From Gelatoporia subvermispora B (lineage: Eukaryota; Basidiomycota; Agaricomycetes; Polyporales; Gelatoporiaceae): DNA of 64,000 nucleotides. Position 1 is the stretch's first letter, and the number at the start of each line of letters is the position of its first letter. Below the pieces are notes generated by a model, which ran no database searches, was not told where the DNA came from, and saw only the letters and a list, made by a program, of their open reading frames with translations. Where the stretch lies: contig KB445801.1 in assembly GCA_000320605.2 (NCBI GenBank), positions 1-64,000 of the forward strand, read 5' to 3'. The position numbers and the translations under genes were made by a program. Below are positions 34,471 through 47,000 of this stretch, piece by piece.

Positions 34471-35641
34471 AATAGGGCACAGGAGAGAATCGCAAGTCGA
34501 CAGTGAACGAATGTAGTGACAAATGCTCCTGTGGTAGCTATCTGGGTCTGTGCCGTTCTAGACGGTAGAGGAGTGTGCGAAGGTGTGTAATACTCCGATG
34601 TCGATTGTATGTAGTATCTAGTGGACAGCGGCAGCGTGGCTTTGGTGGGGTTGGCACTTAGTGACACATGACAGAGTTTCAACTACGTCCGTGGCTCAGA
34701 GCTACAGCTTACAGCATCATGCAGAACCCTAGGTTATTGGGCTGGCGCTGTAGGACAAAGAGGAAAAGGAACCCCGTCGACTCACCGTCACAGACGCTTG
34801 AGTGCCTTCGTGGTAGGCGCTTTCCTGATATATCAAGGCGCCTCTCGAACCCTAAAATGTATCGCACGGCAAGAACCGTTGTCCCCAGATAATGCTTCGG
34901 AAGCTATTGCAATGGCAGGCGTCAGAAGGCTGGACACTCGCCGTGCTTCCAGGCAATCTCTCGCTGGCATGCGGTGGTCACAGCCTATGTCCGGTCAGAC
35001 CGCATGTTACGCATCGTGCCGCTGACATCTGACAGACGTATGCGTATCTGATTTTGGGGCCAATTGGTCGACGTTATCCGACTGAAGATGCTGCGACGCA
35101 CAGACAGACGGAGTCCGACCACTCCATCTATTACCGAGAGTTATTAGAGGTAGCCAAAATTCACTCATCATGTCTCAGCGCATGACGTCTACGCGGAATT
35201 CAGGGGGATATAACATACTGCCACTCATGTGAAAGTGGAAAAGAACACGGAATTACGCCCATAGTCTGTGCTGATATCAATAATCTGGTGACGCCTATGT
35301 CTCATCCCCCGTGATCATTGTATTTCACCAATGGTGCTGTGCGACGGACTACCCACGGTGATCAGACGCTTTTGAACAGGTTGCATAGCCCTAGGGCGGT
35401 CGAGCGTGTGTGCAGTAGAACAATAGCCTTCCGTACAAGTACGACCTGTCATAATACAAAATACTGGTAACGTAACGTGTTAGCCACGAAGGAGAGGCTG
35501 CTCAAGAAGCGATATCGTTCGGGCTGGTTTGATTCTAGCATTAGCATAAAAGCCTGCAGGTTTCTGATCCCTATGCGTACCATGACCTCGCCTTGAGGAG
35601 GCTCCTCGGTTTAAATCTTCACGTCGCACCGTACTTCGAAC
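34471..35641. other. Divergent intergenic region, no gene seen
   Basis: This lies between the minus-strand HAD-kinase gene and the plus-strand gene at 35.6 kb; both promoters should lie here. No coding region is supported. Confidence 0.45.
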
Positions 35642-37319
35642 ATGTCTCTTCCCCACAACTGGACGCAGCTGCAAGAGTCCACACCGCCCTCGACCGCAGA
35701 TGGTATGTACATATATTGTCTTCCGATGAGCACCTACACCGACGCACAATATATGGTACATCATATCGTCAGGTAGAGGGTTGTCGGAGGACCCCGAAAG
35801 TGGAGGCGGTGTGGGCATATCAACGCAGGTTTCGAGTGCATCTCGTGAATACAGGGCTCCTCAATCGCCAGCGACCCCCTTATCATTCATCCAGATCCAA
35901 GATAACAACCCGACGCTACAAACTGCCTCAAATTCTGCTGCCCAAGTTTCCCGTGGACCGGTAGCTTATCCCTCAACGATTCATTCTGAATTCAATAATC
36001 AAGCTATCTCCTCAAGCTTGCAGGCGGAAGTGCATGCCAACGCTACTCGTTTACTCGTAGATAAATCGCGCACCGCTCCTCGGAGGGTCTTTTCTTCCCC
36101 TCACTCGTCCCCACCTCAATCTCTCGTCCGCACCGCTTCCACACCCTCAGAGAATTCATTTGCGAAGAGTTCGAACGTGGCGTCTTGGTCTCGCGGCGAG
36201 GCCCCCTCGTCCGTTCCGCGTTTCACATTCGGAACTATTTCTCCTGATTCAGAAGTGGTGCCGCCCGAAATATCATCCCATGCACCAGAGAGCGAACCAT
36301 CATTCTTAATCCCGACTTCTCACTCTGGAGTGGTAGTCGCGCTTCCTTTCGCCCCGCCACAGACCGCCCATTCTCAGGGTTTATGTCTGACACAGCCCGA
36401 GATACATGGGGACTCGACTCGACCCTCGGCGCCGTTGGAGATTACAGGATGTTCTGATGCTGTATCTGACAGCTTACCAGCCCCTCCAGCGCCTCTGACC
36501 GTCGAACCGTGCCCTGATCCAGACCAGCCTTCCATGTTCAAGGGGTTGCAGAATCTTCGGTCTTTTCGGATATGGCCGCAAGGTCTCTATAAAGGCGCTT
36601 TCATCATGTATCGCACCAAACGAGTCGCTTTTGCAATAACCTCCGGGAGACGCTCAGGTCCCTCAAATGTCAAGCACCCTTGTCTTGTGCACGACCATTT
36701 CGACGACCTGTTCGGTGAACCATCAATTTGGATCATACCAATGACAACCGGGTTGCACATGTTTGAGGGAAGAGTACTCAGCAAAAAGAAGGTACGATAC
36801 TTCTAAATTGGACGTGTGCATTGTTCCAATTATTTGCTTCGCAGATTAGGCGGAATTGGTGGAGACCAGTGCAATGGTACGAAAACGGAAAGGCCGAACG
36901 TCCTGTTGTAAAAGACGCTTGCTAGATAGACGAGAAGCATGAGCGTTGTCATATCGATCGTGAGCCCGTTAAAACTCGATACATTCCACCGGGTCCGAGC
37001 GGAAAGTCACCTCAAACGGGAGCGAGAATCCCCCAGCCCACACCATCTTTTATCTGGGTCGGTGATATTGGAGAAGCAGTCACGCTCGATGTTGCTCGTA
37101 AGCAATGCATTATGAACCCGTACTTCGACATCGCCCCATCGTGGATTAATGAAATACACGCAGACATGGTATTTTGTGAGTACAATAGGCTCCGAGCAGC
37201 CCCTGTCGCTACTTACATTGGGTGCAGGGGCGAAATACGATCCAACAGATCCCCCAGATGAAGATGGGCATCCCAACGACTGGGAGAAATACTATTCGCG
37301 GCGCGTATTTAGAATATAG
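35642..37319 (+). CDS. Uncharacterised Ser/Pro-rich protein with one internal stop codon
   Basis: The start MSLPHNWTQLQESTPPSTAD is joined by a 70 nt intron to GRGLSEDPESGGG; exons are 35642-35702, 35773-36791, 36845-37175, 37228-37319. The first 260 residues are Ser/Pro-rich and probably disordered. A more ordered part follows: LYKGAFIMYRTKRVAFAITS, FDDLFGEPSIWIIPM and RRNWWRPVQWYENG. A TAG at 36923-36925 would end the protein at 386 residues. Beyond it the same frame stays open (IDEKHERCHIDREPVKTRYI, PSFIWVGDIGEAVTL), crosses a good GTGAGT intron and ends WEKYYSRRVFRI, giving 500 residues if the stop were sense. It is either a recent nonsense allele or a shorter protein. I do not recognise the family. 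Confidence 0.55.
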
Positions 37320-39373
37320 TAATCAAGAATTCGTTGTGAATGTACGTCGTTTCATTTGCAGTCGCTCATCTCGAGATTATGGGACAGAGACACATCCCGT
37401 CAATCATACCTGTCAAACATTGACGCATGAGTCTGGGTGCAGTGCGCAGGTTGTTCATGCTCCACTTCCACGGATGCCGTGCAATCAGGCACGCGAAGAC
37501 CATAGTCACAAGGGTCGTAATCTCCGAGTTCCCAAGTCAACGGGAAGTAGAGCATGTAATATCGTAGCTGGGGCCGGAATGGCGTCGAAGTAATTGGCTC
37601 AATTGGATCCGATTGACCATGGGAGCTCGAGTGGCTTTATATACCTTATGTTGGTTTCTTTGAGGCGAGCACCGAGAACAACGCATATAATGTTACTGAT
37701 CTGATTGGAGAGATCTTGATGTGATATTGTCTGCACATGTGGGCGCATGTGAACCTGAAGACTCCTATCAGATCATGCGGTCTTCAGGTGTAAACGCTGA
37801 AAAATTCCTGTGACCCTGGTCATTGTGAGGAGAAGACTGCAAAACACCCGCACGACTTCCGCATGTGCGCGCATCTCATTCAAATACTACAGCTGTTTTC
37901 ATAACGGGGGGGCGTACCCTGTCGCGAAAAACACAGATAGTCGGATCACGTAGTTCGAGCGGCGCACGTGTGCCGAGAACCCGAGATTCTCATCGGTGAG
38001 GTGGCCATTTAGGACTCTAAGCCTCAAGTATCGCGACGACGTCTGTGAAGGAGGGTAACAAGGGCAAGTCACCTACGGAACGAGGCAATACGATCTATTT
38101 TAGTGTTCTGCGATGCTTCAAGGTTGAAATCCCAGCTTGAAACCGAGTCCTAGGCCTTGCAAACAACGTGCCCGGGCACGTCGCCTCGCCCACTGCCTCT
38201 GCCTGCATAACGCGCATAGAGGGAAAGAGAGAGGCGTCACGCTGTTTGTCCACGATCAGACGAAAATTGGTTATAGCTGCACCGCAGTGCCGTGAGGTGC
38301 CTCGGTGGAAAGCTCTCGGATGCCCACAACTTTGGATCACGGGACAACGGCCAGGCAATGACTTAGGCGTCGGTTGTCACGATGTTCGCCGCATGTGTCA
38401 CTGAAGTAAGTGGAACTAAGAGGCATGGCAGAGCTCACATCGCAGGAACTTTCTGAACCGGGCGTCGATCAGCTTGTTCCAGCGGCGACTGACTCGGAGG
38501 ACCGAGACAAAGGTAGCGCTCAAACAATCGAACTCGTGCTCTCTCGTGCCACGCGAGCGCCGAACGTCGTTCGAGCGCGTTCAATTATTGCAACAGCGCC
38601 CGAATACTTGTCTGTATCTGTACACCCCAACGTTCACTGACAGAAGAACAGAAGGCACGATGTCATGAGACTTGATCACGCCTCAGCATCATCATCCATC
38701 CGGCATCTCGGGTCATCCACATAACCTGAGTCATACCGTCCAGAATCGTGGACCGTACCATCTTTGGGAGATATTATCTCTGAATTGAGTAGGTACTTCT
38801 TACTAGCAGTGAGCTAGATCTTCGATTTGATCTTTTGCATTCCACAGAACAGCCCGAGGGATGCAACCCATCTGAGTGTTGAGTGCCTAACATGACACTA
38901 CTGACAGCAGTCTAGAATTACTTTCACAGGTAACCCCCTCTTGTCAACATTTTTGCGGGTCATTGTTGATACTTTCTACAGCCCTTTCGGTCTTATGTGC
39001 TGTGATGAACCTCCAAGTGCGGAACAAAATGACTCGTGCGCCTCATGTTGGAGGCGGAGCTGAGAATGGGTGAATTGTTCACGGAATAGCTCAGAGAGTC
39101 CCAAACGATATTGACAGTATCTATGCCACAGCGCATTCCGAGCTCGGTACTACTTCTCTAAAGAGTGAGAAGATCATAGCATGCGGGATCAACGTTAAAG
39201 GCTATGCGATCAAGTCGAGCATTCGAACCACGGCTCTGGGACATAGGATGAGACGTCATTCAACATTTGAGATGTTCGTTCTCGTAGGGTTTCTCACACG
39301 CAGAGGCAAATGATTATTCGTATCAAGTCGATACAAACTGATACACCGCTTGCTTTGCTCCGCTGCTCCCAAT
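37320..39373. other. Gene-poor region
   Basis: Short open frames at 38168-38640 have no domain or splice support. No gene is called. Confidence 0.45.
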
Positions 39374-39772
39374 ATGTCGAATCCTCCTCATCCCCTAAAT
39401 CCTCCACCTCATTACGCATATCAGTACCATCCTGGTTCGGGAACGACGCAGCCTGCTAACTCCTCACATAACGCCTCGCAGGAACTGCTCGACTCACGAT
39501 ATCCTGCGTTGACAGGCGGATCGAATGCGTTGCAAAGTACCGAGGGCTCGTCGACACATACGATGATGTCCCAGTACCCGTACCCGGCCGCTCCCCTCCA
39601 CCACGCTGACGGGTCTATAACAGCAGACCGCTGCCAGAGCAGGTCAGCAAATTTGGCCCCCAATGTACCCTGTTTACGCCCAACGGGGCCAAAGTTCATG
39701 ATGGCATTGTCGGCCAACGTGGGGCCGATCAATGATTTTTCGAACAAATCCACGAACGAGTACAAGACATGA
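39374..39772 (+). CDS. Small Pro/Asn/Tyr-rich hypothetical protein
   Basis: An open frame of 132 codons begins MSNPPHPLNPPPHYAYQYHP and ends FSNKSTNEYKT. The opening is low in complexity and resembles disordered N-termini of fungal regulatory proteins; no domain is visible. A strong donor (GTAAGT) follows at about 39780 and another at 39853, so this could be the first exon of a longer gene, but I could not join a continuation in frame. It may also be a chance frame. It lies on the strand opposite the BTB-family gene, with about 200 bp between the ends. Confidence 0.3.
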   Translation: MSNPPHPLNPPPHYAYQYHPGSGTTQPANSSHNASQELLDSRYPALTGGSNALQSTEGSSTHTMMSQYPYPAAPLHHADGSITADRCQSRSANLAPNVPCLRPTGPKFMMALSANVGPINDFSNKSTNEYKT

Positions 39773-39968
39773 GTACGGTAAGTAGGACTGTAGGAGTGCT
39801 CAAGCGAAGACGCGGAGGCAGACAAGCCGCACGTGCAGCTCGAATCGGCAAGGGTAAGTGACTCGATTTCCCGCACACAACGGTGCGCACTTCACAAATG
39901 CTGGTTATGTCATTAACATTCTTTTGAAGATTTCTGTGACGACTTCTGCAGCATGCGGGAGCTTCCCA

Positions 39969-41773
39969 TTAGAACTCTTCGGTCTTCTGCGCAAGTAGCC
40001 GGGAGTCCTTGAGAGTCGCCCAATGTTGCGCGAGTATGTCCAGTTCCATTGTTTGCACCTCTTTGTGCCTATAAGTAGACGTCAGCATGCGATGGACATG
40101 ATATCCTCATACTACTGACCTCGAGGTAAATTGGCTGAAGATCTCGGTGACAATGGTACGTTCAGAGAGCTGCGCTCTGAGGTGGTTGAGGGCCTGACAC
40201 TTGAGTCCTTCGTGCTTCAGCTGAAACGTAGTGGCTCAGGTATCGTCGAAATGATGTCAGAAAGTCAGATCACCTTCTTAGCGAGCCGATACATCGACTT
40301 GGCCGAGCACGGAGGTGCGCGCTTCGGATGGTCATTTTGATACTTGTCAATATGTAGTCTGCGCTCGACGTCTCCAACGTCGCTTTGGAGAGGAGTAAAT
40401 GATATTACCCCTGTGTAGAGATAGAATACCAGTGCTATCCATCTGGTAAAGGGAGTCAGTATGTGTAGATATCAGTAGTCGGTATGACGGACGTCGGTGA
40501 AGCGACCTCGGTGACGGCTACGGTATCATATTGCGACTGTTCCGTGCCTCCTGTGACAAGGTGGTACCTATACACGTAATGTAGATCGGGGCACTAGAAC
40601 CATACCTGAGGTAGCTTCATTATTCTCGGGAACGGCGATGCTTTTGTGCCCATCTTCAATCTGCTTGGTATCTATGGGTGTGTGATTCCCCGCTGACGGA
40701 TTGATTAGCCTTCCCGAAATAGATTGAATGTTCAGGATCATGCACGTTCATTTTGGTCGACAGACATGCCGTCAATGCTACTTTGTCTCAACTCAGATTC
40801 TGAAAACATATATCCATAACTATAAGCTCACCAGGTATGATCTTCATCCTCCGAGTGTCCGGAGTTTTCAAGCTCTTGCATGAGGTCATCTCTTTGATTT
40901 TGCAATCCTCCACCCTCCCCATCCTCTTCTGACCCGGAACTGTCGCCATCATCCTCTGAGCTGGATTCCGGTGTTTCGTAATCATTGTCATCATCTGGGT
41001 CATATCCGAAGTCTTCGAAATCGCTGTCATCATCGAGATAATCCGTGAGTACATAATCGTGCTGGGACAAATTGACATCATCCCAGCGCGTAAAACGAGT
41101 ATGCTTCAGGTCTGAAGCAGAAATCAGCTGAACTGGGAATGTACATGACACATGTGTTGAAGAGCCTACGGCTGAGATCTATACCACTCTCAGATAGAAT
41201 GGCCCAATGGACGCAAACTGTCAACGACTTGCAAAGCCAACCGGTATTGTTGCGTTGGGAAAACGAGACGACCTTGTAGCCTTCGGACTGTGGGTGCATC
41301 ATCGCATCGTATAGCACCTCTGCTAACGCGGTTGTGCCCGCGGCAGGAGCGGCGGGCATCCTGACCATCACATTGAGAATGACTGCATTTTCGGAACGCA
41401 TGAGCTGGTCTTGACTCCAGTGATCCCTCGTGGATATCAAATTCTCCGTCCCAATTGAAGAGTCGGGCCTGGGGGTGAAGATGAAGCCTCGGGTAATGTA
41501 CGTTCTTGCTCCTGACAAGGACTGGGCCACAATCATCACTTGTGCGCTTTCGAAGCGTTTTTGTATATGTGGCGCCCCCAGGCGTTGCACACAGACTCCT
41601 ATGCAACGATCGCCATTGATAGTTTCCACTGTGACTTTCACCACCCAACCATCCGGCAATCCCTCAGAAACCTGCACCTCATTCGACCTACGAGTAAGGA
41701 GTTCGTTCAGATCTATGAGTTTGAAGCGAAGAGAGAACGAAGATTGACAGTCCGACAGCGTCAAGCGAGACAT
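39969..41773 (-). CDS. MATH/BTB-like family protein, apparently intact
   Basis: Clear exons: 41185-41773, 40832-41132, then 40274-40442, 40120-40220 and 39969-40068. The N-terminal region starts MSRLTLSDCQSSFSLRFKLI with a MATH-like stretch. HTRFTRWDDVNL leads into a very acidic linker of about 60 residues. Then come the BTB-type strand-helix WIALVFYLYTGVISFTPLQ, PPCSAKSMYRLAKK, LSERTIVTEIFSQFTSR, and the family tail HKEVQTMELDILAQHWATLK. One or two short exons of the acidic linker between 40520 and 40830 could not be placed with certainty. The role is unknown; by analogy it may be an adaptor for ubiquitin ligation. Two decayed relatives lie 9-13 kb upstream in the window. Confidence 0.7.
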
Positions 41774-42004
41774 GGGAGTTTTGTTGGACGATGACAGTCA
41801 GCTGGAGTAAAGAGGTTTGGGAGCGGCGTCAACAATGCTAGCAGTTCGAAACCATGGCGCCAAACAGGAGATGACCGACGATCTAACGATTTACGGCACC
41901 AACCAGCGCATAGGAAGCGCTCATCCTCCAGTAAGGACTCAGTGACAGCGCCGTCCAGTACACAACAAGAAGACGCCATGATCGCCCACATAGACACAAA
42001 CCGC

Positions 42005-42262
42005 GGGCTACTCTTGCAGAGAGGACGTTGCCTTCGCCTGTTCCTGTCGACATGGCTGTACTTCGTCCACCGCCCGCGACACATCCGTTAAGTTCTGTCA
42101 CCGTCTTCGGGCGCAGCGGACAAGCAGCCCATGACCTAAATTCCCGCCGCTCCCAACGCCTAGCCCCAAGGCCCTGCCCACCGCGCACCCTTAAGGCTCC
42201 CATTTCCCCATACATGTACCAGCAACACCACCATAGCCGCCATCGCCCAGACTTTTAAGTCT
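42005..42262 (+). pseudogene. Decayed duplicate fragment of NST1
   Basis: The plus strand reads TLAERTLPSPVPVDMAVLRP, then PPATHP and KAPISPYMYQQHHHSRHRP. Each part aligns with NST1 ([45 protein letters not shown] at 45290-45530). Nucleotide stretches such as CTTGCAGAGAG and CAAGCAGCCCATG are shared. Only about 250 bp is copied, from the middle of the first NST1 exon, with no start codon of its own and a stop at the end. The fragment stays one base shorter than NST1 across the C-run, which matters for reading the parent gene. Confidence 0.65.
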
Positions 42263-44092
42263 AAAGGCTCGCATTGCCGCCGCATATGTAGATAGGTGAA
42301 TGGATTGCGGCACGGCAGAAGATCTCCAAGCTACTGTCATCAAGTCGGTAATCCAGCGAGGGTAACTAAGCCTCATCAGTGCGCAAAGTGTCGATCAGAT
42401 CAGGGAGTGTGTGAATGTACCAAGTTTCATGTTTTGCATGTATATGCGGGTCGACTTGCAGAACGCGTCCTTCCGTTGGCCCTGAGTGGCCAAGGGCGCA
42501 TGGCAGTCCCGATAGATACCTTCTGGCTTCTCAGACGATAACACGAAGAGCCTTCTGGTCTGTAGGACAAGTGGAGGGGCCAGTTGGAGGTTTCCTAAGG
42601 ATTCAACTTCGCCCTCACGAAGACGGCAGGCAGAGATGCTTCCACCGGAGAGTGCTTCGGATTCTATGAGGTTTCACGAAGACGAACGCCCGATGATATG
42701 TGCTTTGCTCCAGAAGAGGTCTTTCTAACGTAGTGACCACGAATGGGTGCAGGAGATCGAATGACGCCATGGCAGAGGAACTCTGAGCGACACAAGCGCT
42801 CGAACCTACGACGTGCTACGCGCGCCTATCCTATCCTCCGGCAGCAACGGTCTTCACTTCGTTATGCATTGAAATACCGGTCGGGTTGTGCCACTATCTC
42901 AGGCGCGTTGGGAGGACCGTCACCAGAATGCGACCTTGGCCTCGATCATGATACTTTCCCGGGGAAGACGATGTAAGTGTGCCCTCAGTGCGAACATAGC
43001 TGCTCTTCTTACGCACTGATATGGCAGCCCAGAGAGAAATGATTCAGGACAACATTCTTCGACCCAAGGCATTATTGTAGAATGGCTCTAGATTCAGTAA
43101 AGAACAAACACATTCAGATGGCGTACACCACATTAAACCTCATGCACATGAGCCGCCTTCAACCAAGCGCGTATTATGGGCGAAGGCCTAAAACAGACTT
43201 GGGAGAGCATCCCGGCAGCAATGCGGTGCCAGAAGGCCTGAGGATTGAATATTGAAGACGTAGCATCACGTTGGACTTGCACTGTAGTGTCAGTCGTTGG
43301 CTGATTCTCAGATGTCTCTTCGGGCCGTTACGGAACATGAGATTCACTCAGCTGAACACGAACCAGAAGTCCACGTCAGGTATAGCCAAGGGTAACATTT
43401 TGGATCCAGAGCATGCAGAAGAGCTTGCACGTGAAACAAAGTCCTGAGAATCTGAGACAACCTATCCCATCGCGGCATGGGAAACCGGTGAAATGTCGCT
43501 CCATCGATTCCGCAGTAAAGTTGGCTTGCTGGGCCAGTGGGAGGAAGGCCGGATTGTTTCGAAATTCAAGCTTCAAGAATGGATGGTATATTCACATTCA
43601 GCGAGCGAAAACAAAGCCAAAGAGGGAAGGCGCAAAAAGAGTACCAATGGATCGAGCTGATGTTGGCAAGACGAGGCGTCAGGTCATGTAATACGGTTCC
43701 AGTACTCGCAGCTCCTGGACGATGTGTGCTACAGGTTCCTTTCCCTTGTTGCCAGATGGTGTACGTCTTCTAAATCCTTGAGACAACCGGAAATTGCTGA
43801 TCACAGAGCGGCAGTCTAAAGTCTGGAGTCTGAAGTAGATAAAATGGTTGTTGTTATCATTTTCAAGGCCCGATAATTGGGTTCAATAGCGGAGTTGAAT
43901 TAGTTGTGGCGGAAAGTCGGGCGCTCGGTCAGGAATTCCGAATATCTTCACTTGTTACTTGCATTCGATTTCGCATTGCTTTGGCTGATCTCTGCTGCAA
44001 TCTCTAAGCTATTGCTCAGGACTAGTGCTCTTGCAAACTAGCGCTTCGCTCTGGTACTCCTTGGACTGCACTCAAGACTGTTCGCTCATGAC
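42263..44092. other. Gene-poor region upstream of NST1
   Basis: The last few hundred bases should carry the NST1 promoter. Plus-strand frames at 43413-43773 (e.g. ERKQSQRGKAQKEYQWIEL) faintly recall fungal DUF6593-type proteins but no intact frame exists, so I do not call a gene. Confidence 0.4.
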
Positions 44093-47000
44093 ATGACCGC
44101 ACCGAAAGCAAAGAGGACGGTACAGCCTGCTGCTCGTCCTGTGCGCGGTGTGCAGCCTACACCTCAAGCACCGCCTGCAGCGCCTCCAATCACGCCTTCG
44201 ACGCCAGTGACCAACGGAAAGAAGAAGAAGAAGAAGAAAGGAGGGAAAGGCAAGGGTGTAGAGGGCATGCCTCCGGCAGAATTCTACGAAGAGGAGGCAG
44301 ACGAGGGGCTGCCCGAACTAGAGCCCATGAACGGTACGCCGCCTGCGCACTCTCATGGATGGTTCAGGTGTGTATGCGGCGACTCGCTGCCTGCAGATCT
44401 CGAGTCGGTGCATCTGGCGACGACAGCGTCCCTGTCTGCATCGGTGGCAACAGCGACAGGGCCGGGCCAGGGCATGGGTCGACTAGGCCCCGCGGCAGCA
44501 GCGGCGGAAGCGGACCTCATTGCGACTGCGAGCCAGCTGGCGCGACAAATGGAGGACCCGGAGGGGCTCGTGAACGACGAGAACTGGCCGTCGTTCCCGG
44601 AACACCTGCGCAACTTTGTACGGAACACTTACTCTCAATTGCGCGCACCTGGTGACGCGGACGAAAAGACGCAGGCGATGTACGCGATTGCGCGGCAGAT
44701 CCATGCGGGCGCGACGGTGCATGTCAACGCGGCCAAGGCTGGCGGGAAGCACTCTCACTCGCACACGCACACGCACACCCTTCCACCGGGCGCATTCCCC
44801 AGCTCAATGTCCTTCGACCCAGCCATCTTCGCCGACCCAGCGTTCACACTCGCGATGGAACAGGCCGCCGCAGCGAACGGCATACACCCTGGCTCTGACG
44901 GGGCAGGGCTCGCAGCGCTATCGCCCGCGAACGTGGTGCTGATGAACGAGTACGCGGCGGGAGATGACCACGAGTATGTGGACGACGAGTATTACAGCGA
45001 GGATGTAGAGGTCGACGAGCTGGACGACGAGCTGGACGGCGGGCGGGCGCGGGCGCAGTTCACGCTGAGCTATGCCGAGACGGCACCGATGTCGCCGACA
45101 ACTCCGCTGCATGAAAACTCGACAGCGATGAAGAAAAAGAACAAAAAGAAGAAGAAACGGAGCGGAGGCGGCGGCGGAGACGGAGGGTCGCCGACACATG
45201 CGCAGACGCCGGCGGGGTTGGTGGCTGAGGATGCCGGCGTGCCGGCCGGACAGCTGCCAAATATGGAGATCACGGACCGGGAGGGATTGACAAATCTTGC
45301 AGAGAGTACGTCGCCCGTCTCTGTTTCGCCCGACATGGCTGCACCGCGCCCGCCGCCCGCTGCACACCCGCCGCCGTCGTCGCGCGCGGCGGGCAAGCAG
45401 CCCATGGCCTATGCTCCCGCCGCTCCCAATGCCCAACCCCCACCTCCAACCCGCCGCGCAGCCGCCAAGGCCCCCCGTCTCCTCCCACGCGTATCCGCAA
45501 CACAACCATGCTCATCACCACCCATCGCCGCCCTCGTCCAATGCCTCAGCACCTCATAAGCCCCGCCCACCAGCCGCAGGAGCGGGCGGGGGACAGGCAG
45601 GCAAAAATGGCACCGTGAACAACAAGATATGGAGCACCAGCACAACCGAGGAGCGTGAGCGCATCAAGGAGTTCTGGCTCGGTCTCGGGGAGGAGGAGCG
45701 CCGAAATCTCGTCAAAATTGAGAAAGAGGCCGTTCTGAAGAAGATGAAGGAGCAGCAGAAGCACAGTTGCAGCTGTGCCGTCTGCGGGCGCAAGCGGTCG
45801 GTGCCCGTTTGTTGTCGTGGGGAAAATTTTTACTGACATTCAGACCTCTCTCGCGTTTTATCCCCCACCGTCTCTGCTCGTCTGCGTTTGCCGTATCCAT
45901 ATTCGCCAGGAATGCGATAGAGGAAGAGCTCGAGGTACTGTACGATGCTTATTACGAGGAGCTAGAACAGTACGCGAACTACCAGCAGCGCTACATCTCG
46001 TCCGGCGGCACGCTTCCTCCTCCGCAGGGCCCCGGTCCATTTCCCGGCAGCGTCGAGCTCGACAAGAACGGGGAGGTGATCGGTGCACATGCGCTCTCGG
46101 GTTCGGGCGGCGCCCCACGCGCGAAGGCGCTAGCGAACGGTCGCAAGCCCGCGGTAAAGCAGCAGCAGCAGCATCAGCAGCCGCAGCCCGAGAGCGAATT
46201 CGACGAAGACGACGCGGAGGAGGACGAGTATGAGGACGAGGAAGATTATGAGGAGGACGAAGAGGAGGAGGAGGAGGAGGATGAGGAGGAGGACGGCGAG
46301 CCAGACGAGGACGAGGACGCAAAGCCGCCCGCGGACCGCAGGACGGCGGGCACACCCGGACGCCGGCGTGCGGCGGCAAATGGCACAAAGGCGAATGGGC
46401 GCGATGGGATCATTAACTTTGGGAACAATCTGACGGTGACAGGCATGTCACTCCTTCCTGTTCAGTCCTGCAGCCCTGATCTGATGAACAGGTGCAGGCA
46501 ACATCCTCACGGTGGCAGATGACCTACTCAAGAATGACGGTCAGAAGTTTCTGGAAATGATGGAACAGCTGGCGGAGCGGCGGATGCAGCGTGAAGAGGA
46601 GGCTGCTGCTGATGTCGAGGACGACAGCGAAGACGAGGACGATGAGGAGGGGGATGAGGAGGAGGAGGAGGATGATGAGGATGACGAAGACGAGGAGGAC
46701 GAGGAGGAGGTACGCACTACGTGCCACGAAAGATGTCTCGGCTAACGTCTCACGCGGTAGGTGATGACGGAGGAGCAGAAGATGGAGGAGGGCAAGCGGA
46801 TGTTTTCGATCTTTGCGGCGCGTATGTTCGAGCAGCGCGTGCTGCAGGCATACCGCGAGAAGGTCGCGCAGGAGCGGCAGCTGCAGCTTCTTCGCGAGCT
46901 TGAGGACGAGGACAAGCGCGCCAAGGAGAAGGAGCAGCAGAAACTATCTCATAACCAGAAGAAAAAGGACAAGAAGCGGTGCGTGCTCGCGTGCTACCTC

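Noticed and set aside
39200..39235. Possible tRNA B-box (ATTCGAACCACGG)
   Set aside because: No acceptor stem or anticodon arm can be folded around it.
43413..43773. DUF6593-like gene
   Set aside because: Only faint resemblance split over frames; no start, end or intron could be fixed.
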